A stretch of DNA of 64,000 nucleotides. It comes from Takakia lepidozioides. Taxonomy: Eukaryota > Streptophyta > Takakiopsida > Takakiales > Takakiaceae. The stretch spans positions 20,582,001 to 20,646,000 of the forward strand of contig CM060733.1 of assembly GCA_030704615.1 (NCBI GenBank), written 5' to 3'. Below the pieces are notes generated by a model. The model was not told the DNA's origin and did no database searches. It saw only the letters and a list, made by a program, of their open reading frames with translations. Both the position numbers and the translations under genes were made by a program. Below, piece after piece: positions 46,461-59,371 of this stretch (position 1 is the first letter of the stretch; every line of letters starts with the position of its first letter).

Positions 46461-49400
46461 ATGGCGGCATGGTTACCTCAGATGGTGAGGAGCCATTCAA
46501 TGCGCCGTGGTATGTCTACGGCATACTGGGTCGGTTCCAAGGCGCATGAGATCGACATTCGGGCTAGTGTACTTAGAACATTCGCTGTAACACTGCTGGG
46601 TTCGTCCCTATCCTTTTGAACTCCTGAAGGGTGGATGATACATGACTTGTGTATGAATTTGCAGTCGCGATCAAGCCGAAATTGCAATTTCGAATTGCAG
46701 CATATTCAATTTACAAGGCAGGGCTGACGGCATTGCAGTGAAGGCGTCGGATATACTTCCCAATATTGGACGGGTGCGGTATAGAAATGAAAGCCGCAAC
46801 GATACAAGAGACCTCTTGTGAAATTAAGTTTAGAAGACTGGCTGTTTATGAAAACAGAAGGGAAATAGTCTTTGGTACGAGTAATCTTGGTGGGTGCAGT
46901 GCGTCCTGTCTTACGAATGCCTATCTGCAGTTCCTTTCGATTTTCATGTAGAATTATGTCACCGACCTTGCACCCACAACGGCCGCGTTACTTTCTAGAT
47001 GTCATCCTGGCGATGCGACAATTTTCTTTCCCACGGACAAATATTCCTGGACCTGGAATGCCTTCAACATCATCGATGATGCGTGACTTTTTTTTTGACT
47101 GCACTCCTGCAAATCAAAATTTTTCTTACACATACGCTCTTCTTATCTGGTTGCAGATGAGGAGTGTCAGCATAACCGGAGTGGACACTTTACAAGGCTT
47201 TGGCTACCAGGATTTGCAGGTGATGGTGCTAACGGAAATAAGTCTAGTGCATCCCATGAAAAACTCTCCAGTTTGTGGGAACTTAGCTAGAGGACCTTGG
47301 GAAATCTTCCTGAACAGAGTGGGGATTTGAGGCCCCAGATTAAGCAAGCAATGCCTGAGAGATATTTTGAAAAGCTTTGTGTACTGGTCAGATAACATTC
47401 CCTTGGCATCAACACACAATGTAATTATATCCATCCACAGGATCAAGAATATTTCTGAAAGATACAAGAAAAGAGTCTACCGCACCCATGCACCATCAGG
47501 CAACCCCCACATGATGACTGTGTACCATTATTTTTAAGGGATGCAAGTCAGCGGGGTTTTGTAGTGGGTCTGCACTCATTCTGCAGTTATATCTTACAGC
47601 TGCTTGATATTCTTATGATGATGATGCAGCGGTGGTCCTTTGGGGGGGCAGCCAGTGGGCTTTGGCTGAGGAGATGAAGGCACAACCCTCCTCTCCGTCA
47701 GCCTTTGCTACCTCCAACAACTATGGATCTCAGGGGGTTCAATTTCTTGACGGCAGTGAAAATATATCCAACTCTCATACAGCAAGATGGAGGGTTTACA
47801 CAGATACGGGTCGCGATTTATTCTCTCAGGTTCAGACATCTTATCCCTTTGAATTCTGAATGAAATTATTTATTTAGTCAAACCTCCATAAATTTATGGA
47901 CATGTAAGCTCACAATGTCTAGGTGGGTTTGGGTGGTTAAAGCCTTCCATAATTTCTGTACATGCATTCACAACTTAATGGAACAAATGTTTGGCAGGGC
48001 CGTCTCGATCAAGCAGAAAAGTACCTTTTGCGAGCATTGGAGGAGGCCAAGAAGGGATTTGGAGAGACAGACCCCCATGTGGCTTCCAGCTGCAACAATC
48101 TCGTACAGTGCCTCATCTTCATAGATTGCAGACATGGAAAATAGTGAGGGTTTCAAAGTACCAAGACTCAAGATGCAACAAGTCATGAGATAAAAGGAAC
48201 CAGGATTTCTTACACATTTTCTTGGTTTGTGGTTACTTCATACATGTCAGATTTAGTTGCAAGCTTCAGATTACCGTTGAGAAATGTGGTCAAGGTAGTG
48301 GGTTCATATGGCAGGCTGAGCTGTTCCGTATGAAGAGAGAGTATGCAAAAGCAGAGCCCCTCTTTAAAGAGGCTGTGCAGAGGCTGGAGCAAGCTTACGG
48401 GCCACAACATGAAAGGCAAGTCACCCACAGCCCTCCTAGCCAGCATCACACATCACTTAATCCAGTATTGAAAATGAATACTCGTTTACATGGTACATCA
48501 GCTTTTGATTGGTTGGCGCACATGATGACGGGATGGATTGTAACAGGGTCTCATGTGCATGACTGGGGATGGGACGGCATGGCATGGATCAGTGTGGGCT
48601 TTGCGTTGCATAATCTGGCAGGCACATACCTTCAGCAGCAGAACTTTGAGCAAGCCCGTTCTTGTTATGAGGTATTGAAATTTTAGCTTTAAGACTCAAC
48701 TGAAGTTAGCACTGGCCTCTGTTGATTGCTACTAATGCATTGCCTCGAATTGACAGGGGCATCTGGTTTGGCTGGGTTTCTTGACCTCTGTGACAAATAT
48801 GAATGGATAGGGCTTGGGCTCAATTCAGATCCCACACTTTTATATTACCTTCATGGCATCATCGTGTTTAAAACCATTGTGTATTAGGAGTGTGAATGCT
48901 CAGCAGTAAGTCCGAATAGCAGTTTGAGTATCAGATATTGGTTGCGGTGAAGGTTTTCCTGGATAAACTCGTCCTGCAGTTGTTTACATCTCTTCTGGTT
49001 TAGTTAGAGTTGATGTTTGTGTTATTTGACAGTGCTGGTGGTTGGGGGCTTGTAACATGGTTTCTCCCTCATCATATCTCAGCGGTCCCTGATGGTGCAA
49101 CCTTCTCACCTTCCATGTTCTCAATTTTTTGATGGTGTTGCAGGTAGAAGAGCTTAAAAATGTAAAAGAGGCCTTGGCAACCAATCTCTCACTTAACTTA
49201 GCTAATTGTTTCTTGCATGTGTCTCTCAATTTTTAGCCCTTCCTCCGAACGTACCCATTTGCTGAATAAGTGTTCGCGGGGATTATATGGAACTTCATAG
49301 ATAAAGGAGAGAAAGCTTGGGCCCAGTCATCCCGAATATGCCAGCACACTTTTCCATCTGGGCGAGGTTGTTATCTCATTCTGCCGTGAAGTCTTTGCTT

Positions 49401-52400
49401 TCTCTTACAGGCTTGTTCACTGCAGAAATCTTGAGAGTATATCTCTTGGTATGTCCATTACATGTTTCTGGGTGCTCAAGAATGCTTCTATGCCCCTTCC
49501 TGTATCCAATGCTGTCCAAGCTTTGTGGATTGCTGGGTGCAGGTGCTGCGACTTCAGGGGAACCTTACTGATGCAGAGGTTCTTATTCGGGATTCAATTC
49601 GGATACTAGAGGTTTTTCCTATATCTTCATCCTTCCCACTTTATTCCTGTTACATCTTTTCTGATAATGTTTTTGAGTTCAGATATAGAATGAGTGCCAT
49701 TTTGAAACAAAGGAGTAACATCGTCTTGCTGCAAATAACATCTCCCTGTGGTGTGGCGCATTCAGAAATTGTCATTGTATCCTTGTAATCAAAATTAACA
49801 AAAGCTTGTCAGGGATCGTTGGGTTTCTGGTGACACTTGAATGCTGGATGCAGGAAGGGGGTGCTGGCCATTCTCAAATGGCCCTACGACGTATGAGCCG
49901 CCTTGCAGACGTACTCATTCCTTTGCTACACTTTGCCATTTCTCAGAGTAATAGTCGAACTGGCAGTAGGCTAACTAGAACACAGTACCACTCGTTGTTC
50001 TCACTAGAGCACAACGGTTTTGTCCAGTTTAGGCAAATCTACAGGATTTGCTTGCAGTGGTATCTTGATTCAACACGCTAGATCACACTTGTAGTTGTGA
50101 CAAGCTAAGAGTAAAGCTTAATGTTCTGAGATTTTGATGATTGTGAGATAGCTTTGTGTGGCTCCATTCAGAGATGGTGACCCAACTTTGATGGCTTATA
50201 ATTACCTGCAGGGTCAAGGGTAAGCTATGCGCTAAATGACAAAAGCAGTACTTTGAGAACAATCTACATATTGAGTCTCTTCAATTTACATCCACATTTT
50301 GGCAAAAACTTGAACTTGATCAAACTTGAAGCCGATCGCAAATTTGCAGCGAAGGGTTTGAACATGTGGATCACATTTTGTCAGTGTCAGACTCATGCTT
50401 ATTTTGGTCTCACCATGTGTACATGAAAGCCCAAGCTGAGCTGGATCACATTGTAGGCATGGTTCTCCATGAATGAGTTCGTATTATCTCTGGTGCCTGT
50501 CTAGTTTTCCTTTATTAGTTTATCCTTGCCCACCAGAGTTAAGATGGATTGTATGTAAAATTCTCTTGTTGGTGGGTTGGTGGATGCAGTTAATGGTATA
50601 CTCTGGTCAACTACAGGAAGCTGAGAATTTGCAACGGAAGATTCTCCACATTCTGGAACTTTCACTGGTTTGTCTCCCTCCCTCCCTCCTCTCCTCTCTC
50701 TCTCCAACTTCAAGAGGTTGAGCCGATGTAATGGGCGTCTAAGCCAGCAAATTGCAAAATCTAATGAGTACATCCCTCCGTAATGACGACTATTCTGCAA
50801 CAGTATCATCAGCACGGTACCAGTTGTATTGTCTTTGATCCACTGTACCATGTAGCATTCCTGTGGGAAAGATATGTCAGCTGCATACGGAGACAGTCAC
50901 TTAATCAAATGCTTGCACCTCAGAAGACGAATTACTTTTATATACTCACTCTCATAGACATGTTCTTTTGTTTCCAGAGAGCTCTACTGTGCCTTTTGGC
51001 CCTCCTCCAATGGACATAACTTTCCACCTCTTCTACTCTTGTGCCTCAGGCCTTGCTATAGTTGCAACTCATTGTCAGATGTCTTATACCAGAAATTGTG
51101 GACATGGGAGGTTTTGGTGTCTTTTCCCATATGTGGTACTGGTTTTAGTGCGCAATTTTAGGGATGTTTTTCCACTACACATCTCAGTGGACTTGTGGGT
51201 GGGAGAAGGGGCCCGAGAGTCTGAGCACAATTATGGCTGTCGACAACTTGGCCACAACATTGCATGCCCGGGAGAAACTGGATGAGGCAGAAGAGCTTTT
51301 TCAACGGTGGGCTCTACTTCCTGTTGGGTCAAGTGCAGCCTCTGTAGGGTTGTGGATTTCCTTCTCATACAATAGCTCAAAAGACCAGGCTTATTTAGAT
51401 GTCCACATTAGGTTTTACTTGCCTTAAGCCTTGTTTATAGACTGTGCACCAGGTTTAGATAGAGCCAAAAATAGGCAATAAGGGGTGGGAGAGCAAGGGG
51501 TGAGCAGATCTAGCCAGCAGCACACTGCTTGCTATGCTGATAAGTAATTTTGGTCTGGCCTCCTAAAGTCTTCCAGACAGCTCTTTGGGCATGAAGTCTC
51601 GGATATTGAAAGTTAGAGATGTAAGAATTTCCATTGAGAAACCAATGGAACAGATTAGTGTATTTGTAATTCGGAATGATCTTGGGATGTGCAGATGCCT
51701 TGACGTCCGACAAAAGACCCTTTCTCCTACCCACATCCAGGTTGGCACTTCAGGCCATGCACCACTTGTGTAGGTTGCAGATTTAGACGTTCAATGGAAA
51801 ATTGGACCTCAGAGGACATTATTTTTCTATCTTTCATTTTCACCAGCTCTTTGCAGCAGAAGCTTCGTTAATGGAGGACTTCTAGAAGGGAAAGCTGGTT
51901 GGAGTCAAGGACCAATTGGCAGATAGAAGACACAAAATAAGGTTAAAATGTAGGCACCGATTGTGGTCTGCAAACTATGGCCTCATACTTCACCTACTTT
52001 CATGCCTTTAATGTGACAGGTAGGGTCAACATTATTCAAGTTAGCACTCGTAACGACACAGCACGCTGATGAGCTTGCAGCAAGCAATGGGGAAACAGGA
52101 TTGCGGGAAGCCATAGAGGAGTATGCAAAGGCTGAAGACATGCTTCATCAAGCAATCAGGTGTTTTTCTACACCTTTGAGTAGCAAAGGAGCACAAGTAT
52201 TCCAACCACCTCTTGTATTTAGTTAAAGAAGATACCATTGGACCATGGGGATGATTATGTGCCGACATGTGTGAGGTGTCTTTTGAGGACTCAGCTATAT
52301 TTAGACTTGAGAACTCCTATATTTAGACTTGGTAGTATGGAAGTAACTGTAGCAGATTTTGACAGTATTGCAGAGCAGAACTGGGAGGCATCTCTGCCCC

Positions 52401-53685
52401 CTATCTTTCCCCTCCTCACTGCGTCATCTGACCTGGGTGTGGAATCTATGAACATGGGCTAGCTTTCTGAAAAGTAACTGTTTACTCTCGAGGGACCTTT
52501 TCCACTGGCAGCATTGCAAACTTTGTGAAGTCCCTTGCACACTCCTCACAAATACAGAGAGAGAATCCATCTACAAAGCCCCACTCATGCATGCTAGATT
52601 TTGATTATGAAACGTCCATTTGTTACCATATCCGGTTGCAGGTGCGAGCTCTAAATGCTCTCGGTGTTGTTGAGTTGCGAAGGGCGGAGCTGGGAGGCAC
52701 TATAAAGGTAAGCACTCATTTGTCTCAGTGGTGCATTACTTCATTATGGAGCATCCTTAGAAAGGTACCTGACTTCGTTGTTTGCATTGGCAACCAGAAA
52801 TTGAGAACTTGACTACAGTTGTTATTAGTGCATCGGGATCTTCTTTGCATATCTTTTTCTTTTTATGAGAAAGGGCTTCTCAGCAGTCTGAGCTGAGGGA
52901 GTTTAAGCCTGGGCCCCTGACGGCCGGTGATTTGACATCCATAAAAGGTACGGTATTGGTTGTGCTGTTCAGATGTGAAATGTCAGAATTCCAAAATTAG
53001 TTGTGGTTAACAATGTATTGTAGTGAAAGCATCCATGCTTAAGCTGGGTCACTCATGCTGAAGTTTTTAGTATGATTTTATTTGGATTCTATATGAGATT
53101 CGAGAATCCACTGCTTGGCCACATGCACAATTCTCTTGACTTTTTCTAAAGCACTTTAGTCACAACTCAAGGTTGAGCTGTACCTTGTTGATTGCTTGGA
53201 AAGGGCGGAGAGGAAGCCACTAAGGAGGCTGAACGAGTGCTGCAACACTGCTTATCCCTGTTAGACAAGGTGCTGTTCATTCCCCTGCACCTATGTGAGA
53301 AACAGACAAGACACTGAGGTGTCAGATGTTAGACATGCAGTAAGGGCACAGACTTCATAAGCCTCCGGAGCCAGTCCTGGAACTCTTTTCACAGGGTGAT
53401 GAACATCATAGCTGCATTGACATGGTGGGAGGAGTATCCACAGAAGATCATGCGTTAATTTTGACATGTGTGGCCCACTGGCAGCCACCTGGAGTATCAA
53501 AGCACATCCTTGAGGTTCCAGAGCTGCAGCAGGAATATATGGCCTGTATTCGCCACCTGGCCGCAGTTCTTCAGAAGGGCATGGGGAGCACTTTGCCTGA
53601 GGAAGCTGAACATCTTCTAAGCAGGGCAGCGGCCATCGAGTCCAAGTTGCATTCTAGAAAACAGTCTTCTGTTTCCAACCAATAA
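46461..53685 (+). CDS. Organelle-directed TPR (kinesin light chain-like) protein
   Basis: Resembles the plant TPR protein At5g53080; its function is not settled. Exons: 46461-46566, 47157-47219, 47630-47829, 47998-48102, 48315-48415, 48593-48671, 49301-49366, 49543-49611, 49854-49910, 50590-50667, 51206-51306 (start may be 51188), 51695-51740, 52020-52159, 52642-52707, 52884-52947, 53211-53269, 53515-53685. The first exon is basic and looks like a presequence (MAAWLPQMVRSHSMRRG). Paired helices follow: WRVYTDTGRDLFSQGRLDQA, HPEYASTLFHLGE, GNLTDAEVLIRDSIRILE, SGQLQEAENLQRKILHILEL, TIMAVDNLATTLHAREKLDE. One linking exon between 52159 and 52642 is missing from my model, because the phases differ, and a mini-exon near 48700-49300 may be absent. 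The intron after 48415 starts with GC. Confidence 0.87.
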
Positions 53686-54379
53686 AGCAAACGAAACTGC
53701 AAGGTACAAGTTTTACGAGGTTGGGCTGTCAGTTTCCGAGTTGAGTTGAGAGTATACTAGGCTCAAGCATTGATATATGTTCTCTTAGGTCAGCTTCCTT
53801 AGAGAATGCAACCTGGGAGGAAGCAAAAGAGATGATTTTGATCGGGGGTAGTTTCCCTTGAGCCTTGCAATGCCACAGTATAAACGCAGGGAAGTGAGGA
53901 TAGGATTAACAAGACTGACATAAGAGGAAGACTCCGGCCAAAGCTAGTGTAACTAAGAGCCAATTCACCTCACGGCTACTTCCTCCTTTCGGGGGTGGGC
54001 TCTCTTGAAGAGTGACACAAGGGCAGAGATTATGAGTTGTGGGATCCTCCGCAAGAGGTAGGCACTTGAAGGATGGAGAAGTACGAAGAGTTCACCTGAA
54101 CTTGGTGGACAGACTTGTCAGCTTATTGTAAACATCATCTTTCAGCGATAGTGATAAAGAAAGCTCATGACATTGCGGATTTTAATGGATTGTGCCCTTG
54201 TACATGTTCAATTTCTAGGCTGCTTGAGACTATACAATGTTCCCTAGTTTTCCACTGGAAGCTCGTCCCAACAGGCTTTGGAAACACAGCATTGTATGTA
54301 CCAAACAAAGGGTCTGAAGTCTGAAGGTCCATTTGTGTTCGAGAGGGAAACTTTTGAACTCTCTCTGGCATTTTACTGC
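53686..54379. other. 3' region of the TPR gene, no other gene seen
   Basis: Follows the TAA stop at 53683-53685. No recognised coding sequence on either strand. Confidence 0.5.
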
Positions 54380-55620
54380 CAGTGGTGCAACGGTAACTAG
54401 ATCTAGGGTTACGAAACGCGAAAACCGGGCTACTTACCGACCAGCTGCAGCCGGTCAGCGAAAGCAGGATCTTGAGGGATGAAGCCCGGTGTAGGCAGTC
54501 GTCTACCTGCTACGCGGTCACGTAAAACAAGGGTTGGCCTCGATAATAACGCCGCCCGGTCTGATCACCCGACGAGGAACGCCACGAGGCCCGAAGGGAC
54601 AGCCCCGATACATGCGCCGCCACCCGCAGAACTCCTGCTGCCCCACCCGACGGTACCTGCCCTTTTTGTCGCCTGTTTTGCCCGCGCACAGACTGTCGTA
54701 AATTGTTTTCTTAATCAATATATTTCTGTATTTTTAACCTGGCGCTAGAGTAGATATCGAGTAAAATATATATATATTAAAATTAAATTAAAAAAGAAAG
54801 ATCTCGAGATCAAAGCCTGCGAGCACGTCATTTCCTCAGTCTCAAGTCTCAACCTTCAATAAGCGAATGCGCGAATACAGTTTGAATATTTTTGGTGGGG
54901 GGGAGTGTCATTATTACATAGTAAAGAGCGAATCCTAATTTTAAGTTAAACTATCTATTATTAGTTCATTCGAAGTGGACGAGAGAGAGTAGAGATCGTG
55001 GATGTGGATGAAATTCGATTTTTTGGAAGATGGACAGAGGGTGGGGTCGGCCCGTACCGTGCCTGCAGCCTCGATATCCTGTGCCGCAGGAACCGGCGAC
55101 TCCTAGGGTGACCGGATCTTCAGCCGGTCCACCGGTGCCCTGCTGCGCCTCCGTGTCCCACTCGCACGTTGAATCACGCAGGCCACGCTCTGTTAGCTCG
55201 CACCCCACCTTCCCGACATCTGGGGTCCTGCCCACTCAGAATCTGCCACTTAACTCCTGTCAGACCTGGGTCTCTGTCCTTCCCCTTCTTTCTCTCGCGC
55301 TTGCCGTCCCCGCAAGCTCTTCTTTGTATGTGTGTTTGTATGTGTGCAGGGAGATAGCCAACGATAAATTAAATTGCGTCCGAGGATACAAACCTGCGTC
55401 CGAGGGTGTGTAATAATAATAGGAGACACACGAGAGCCCAGATAGGGCGGAGGAGCGGACGCCAAAATGGCGGCGGAGAACATGACAAGGGGGGCAGACA
55501 GCCGGGAGAGGGGTGCCGCTAAACGGGGCGCGGAAAAACCGCCGCGTTCACACCGGGGTCTGCGCGAGGTGGTTCCGAATGGAAAACGGGCTCGCGTCTG
55601 ATGGCGACAGGGCCCGGGCC
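54380..55620 (+). promoter_or_regulatory. GC-rich island, likely ARP promoter and leader
   Basis: Two CpG-rich blocks (about 54400-54720 and 55020-55680) are separated by AT-rich DNA. They differ sharply from neighbouring sequence. A GC-rich stretch that opens a long, T-rich, plus-strand intron-like region suggests the transcription start of the ARP gene. I could not mark a TSS. An unknown repeat element is an alternative for the first block. Confidence 0.4.
55467..55601 (+). CDS. Possible upstream ORF in the ARP leader
   Basis: ATGGCGGCGG opens a 44-residue Arg/Ala/Gly-rich frame that ends in TGA. It sits in the GC island presumed to be the ARP leader. It resembles no known protein. If the leader is transcribed it would be an upstream ORF; it could equally be chance in GC-rich DNA. 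Confidence 0.25.
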   Translation: MAAENMTRGADSRERGAAKRGAEKPPRSHRGLREVVPNGKRARV

Positions 55621-55689
55621 CGTCGTCTGACCCGGGGAGGGAGCGCGGGTCACCCTTTCTCTTCGTTTCCCGTTCTTCCGCGTCTTCCC

Positions 55690-58600
55690 CCCTCTTCACC
55701 TCCTCTCGACAATGTGACAGCCACAATCGTCGCTCGGATTGCTGTCCCCTGCCGGTTTTTTTGCAAGATTTGTATGTTCGTCTGATCCGCTGGCCCTTGC
55801 AAGTATGTTGATTCGCCTTACCAAGTTTAGTGCGTGGACACCTCACCTCTCTCTCCCGCTTCCGGACTTTTCGGTGTTTGCTGGCTGACTATATGCTATC
55901 TTCTGCAATCTTGAGTTAATCTTATTGTCACCCGTTCCGAATATGTTCCTGATCTCTCTGTGATGCTTTGGTTGCCGAAGTATGTTTTCGATTGTCGAGT
56001 TTCTTCCTTGACGTATTCTCTCTGCCGTGCCGAAAGCAGTCTTTAACACATCTGTACTTCGCATTCTCTACTTCTTGCATGTTCTCCTCTCAGGTATTTT
56101 TCTTAGAGTTGAATTCAGTCATTGATGATCGAATTGGCGCCGGACTGGCAGTGTGTCTCTGCGATGTTTCTGCCTACCAGATGATGCTTTCTTCCTATTC
56201 TGAATTCTAAAATGTCCGCTGTGCCGTGCTTGCCTATTTCCTTCCCCTCTCTGGCAGTATGTATGTGAAGTCTGCCTGGCTTGCTGGAAGTCTTCCCGGC
56301 TTGCTTCTTGCGCTGTGAATGCTGAAAGTTACCCTCTCCTTGTCTTCCCACTGTTTGACCCGTTTGCAGTTATAGAGTCTGCATTCTCTTCGTGTCTGTG
56401 CTTTTCTTCAATCTGATTTGTGTGCTGTTTAATTGAGGATTTTCGCTTTCTTCCTGTTGCAAAATTCCTACCTTCCTCCGTTGAGAATCCGCATACTCTT
56501 GTATATTGTTATCTCTTCAGACATTGTTGCGTCTTTTTTCGGATTAGTAGCAGCAATCTCTTTATCTTTGGGGTGAGTGGTCTCATACTATGGCCAGTGT
56601 TCCATCTACTGGTTGACTTCTTTAATTGTTCAACGGGTCTGGTTTTGTCGCCATGTATGCGAGTGCTTACTGCTTACCACTCTCTGTCGTTGTTGTCTCA
56701 TTCATTCTCGTGGTTCTGTGTATGTTTCTCTCGGTGTGAGACCCCTGCTATTGCTCCAAAGTTTGCGTCCTCAGTTTCTTTTGTGAACATTCATGTCTGT
56801 CCAATACTGTAGAGGTGCTGAACAACAGTCAACAAAGTTGACAACAAAGTTGAGGTCAACTGCTGGGACCATGGGGCAAAGTTTGGTGGGCTTGTCGCTT
56901 TTGGTTTTATTTAATATACTGATTTGATTCCCCCCTGTCGTTGTAGTTTTCTCCCTCAGATTTTCGGACCCCACTTGTATGCGCTTTCCTGTCTCTCTTT
57001 TCAATTTGCTGCTTCTGGAGGTTTACCTGTACGAGCCTACCAAATTTTCCCGCACTGCTGAGTTCGAGATTGTCCACCCGGATTCTTCAAGTGGTGGGAT
57101 TCTGATAGTCTATCTGTTCTGTTTGTGTGATCTGGTTTCCATCGGTCCCTTAATCTTCCTCTTAAACGTCCTCGCCAGAGATGCGGAGGCGTTGTGGTTG
57201 TTTATCGGTGCTCGTGTAGTGGAGCGCAGTCCTGCAATAACCATTTCAGCCCCCCTCTCTGTTGGCTCCCCTTTTTGTCTGCCGGTCGCTAGTTTGGGAA
57301 TGTGTTTTATGTCGCCATTTCTTAACTTCGCCCGGCGATTTTTTCAGTTTGTAGTGGTGGTCCTATCTCCTCCTTCACGCTGTATTAGTTCTTGTATAAT
57401 TCTTTCTTTGGTCTTTCTCTCTGTGCAAGTGTTTGGGATAGACATGGGCGCAATCCTATCTTGCTCTCTCCCTTCGATTATCTCTTAAGTGTTTCTGAAT
57501 GGTCAGAGGTCTTGGAACGGTCCTCCTTGTTTCTCTAAGTCAGTACCCTAATGGTTGTGGATTGTAGGCAACCATTATCCTCATCTCTTTGCATGTTCAT
57601 GGTACTGCAGGTTTGTAGCTGTCTCATTTTACCTACAACCAACCAAGACATCTCCCACCATGTTCAAGAAGAATTTATTGGTCACAGGTAATTTGGGTTG
57701 ACCACCTTTATATTATAGAGGTTTCAGTAGCCATTTCAGCAGTCATTGTTGAAGGCACACCAACCCTGCCTCTGTCTTTCTGTTCCGCCTCAAATGAGTA
57801 ATCAACAGTTAGAAGTACCTCTCATTGTTGTCCTCTCCTTTCATGACTGATATGCAGATTGGCCTTCATGCTCATGGAGCCATCAAGTGCAGGTGGGCCA
57901 GGAAGGAGTGTTTTTCGAGGGGGTCTGTGGTTTGGAAATTTGCAGGTGTCCTCTGCACTCTTTTATACTAGAGGCACTTGATTTCATCTAGAAGTTTGTG
58001 CCAGCCTCAACTAATTGGACTACAGAAATGAAATGGTGCTTTATAATTGGACTACAGAGAAATTCCCTTTCAGAAGTTCTCTCCAGTGCATGTTCTCTGT
58101 TTCAATAAACATAAAATCCCCTCCCCACCTATCCCCAAAAAATAGGCATCTATTTTGTTGGTGTCCTATCATTGTACAACTTCGTTTTCTGCTTACGACT
58201 GTCCCCCCTCCTGTCTCCTCCTGAATCCACTGAACATTTTTCATGTCTTTTCACAACTCTCTGTGGCAGAGGCCTTTCAGCATGGAGGACTAGAAGTGTC
58301 TGGCAGCTTACCTGCATAAGGCACTTAGTCTGTGTGCGACATTGTCTGATTTGGTATTCTCTTGTAGTTTTACTCATCTCATTGGCCCCAATGGCACAGA
58401 TGGAATAAAGGTTTTTCTTTTATGTTTCTTTTCTCTGGATTCAATGGTGTGCGAGTCCTGACCTTTTTAACTCCTTTCTCAACCACTTTCTGTGCCTCTT
58501 GGGTTTTGCGGCAGGTGTCACATCCCAGGCTGTTTGGTAACTACTAATCGAGGCACACCTGGTCTCAGCTGTGAAGGATAGTTCCATGCTAGGCGAGTAG

Positions 58601-59371
58601 AACAGTCAGGCCCCAAGTCATCCCAAGAAAGTGGCGGTGTCCAAATCTTCTTTTATATCACGGAAGGAGTTCCATGATATATTTGGATGCTTTCCGATTA
58701 TTGGCAGTTGGAGAGGCCCTGCAGCTCAGCAACACTCCAATACATTTGGTCTATCTGCTGAGTCTCAACTTCGAGGTTATCATTGATAGATTGAAGATAA
58801 GAGACTCTAACAAGAAATGAAGAATCAGGAGTAGGTCATAGATGGGGTCCAATCTGGAATCCAAGGTGTTTGCAGTTGTTTGGAGTCCTGAGCAAGCCTT
58901 TCAGGAGGGAACAAAAGTGGATGTTCACACACAACCCTTTGTGGATTCTTGAAAGAAGTGGAGCAATCTTATTTGGTTGATTTAGGATGGTCAAGCCTAT
59001 CGTACCTCAAGTACGCACGTATAGAGCATTAACTGGATATAGAGCTAGTGTTTCGATGGCGGATAACAAGTGCCACTGGTACCTAAGATGGAGAAGCTGC
59101 AACATCCAGGGGATGAGTGAAGGTCACATTATCAGAAAATTTTGGTAATTTTTGTCCCGGACGGCAGTTAAAAGAGGATATAGGAATTGAGAACTGGACC
59201 TACAGTGCATCATGAGAGGGAGATCCACCTACAATGGAGCATGGGTGAAGGAGGGCTGAAACCCAGAGCCGTGACTGTTTTGAGCTAGCTGGATATGTAG
59301 TGATTAAGAAATCTGACGAATCCGCAATGAGAATGCTGTAGCCTTTTGAGAGGAGTGACCATGGAGCAGAG
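55690..59371 (+). other. Long T-rich stretch, probable leader intron of the ARP gene
   Basis: About 3.6 kb with strong T over A bias on the plus strand and no convincing coding exon. This bias is typical of plant introns transcribed in that direction. It ends just before the ARP start codon. The exact splice sites are not assigned. Confidence 0.45.

Noticed and set aside
52374-52460. Candidate linking TPR exon starting at AGCAGAACTGGGAGG
   Set aside because: In the required phase it reaches a stop with no donor beforehand; its likeness to the exon at 52642 may be chance.
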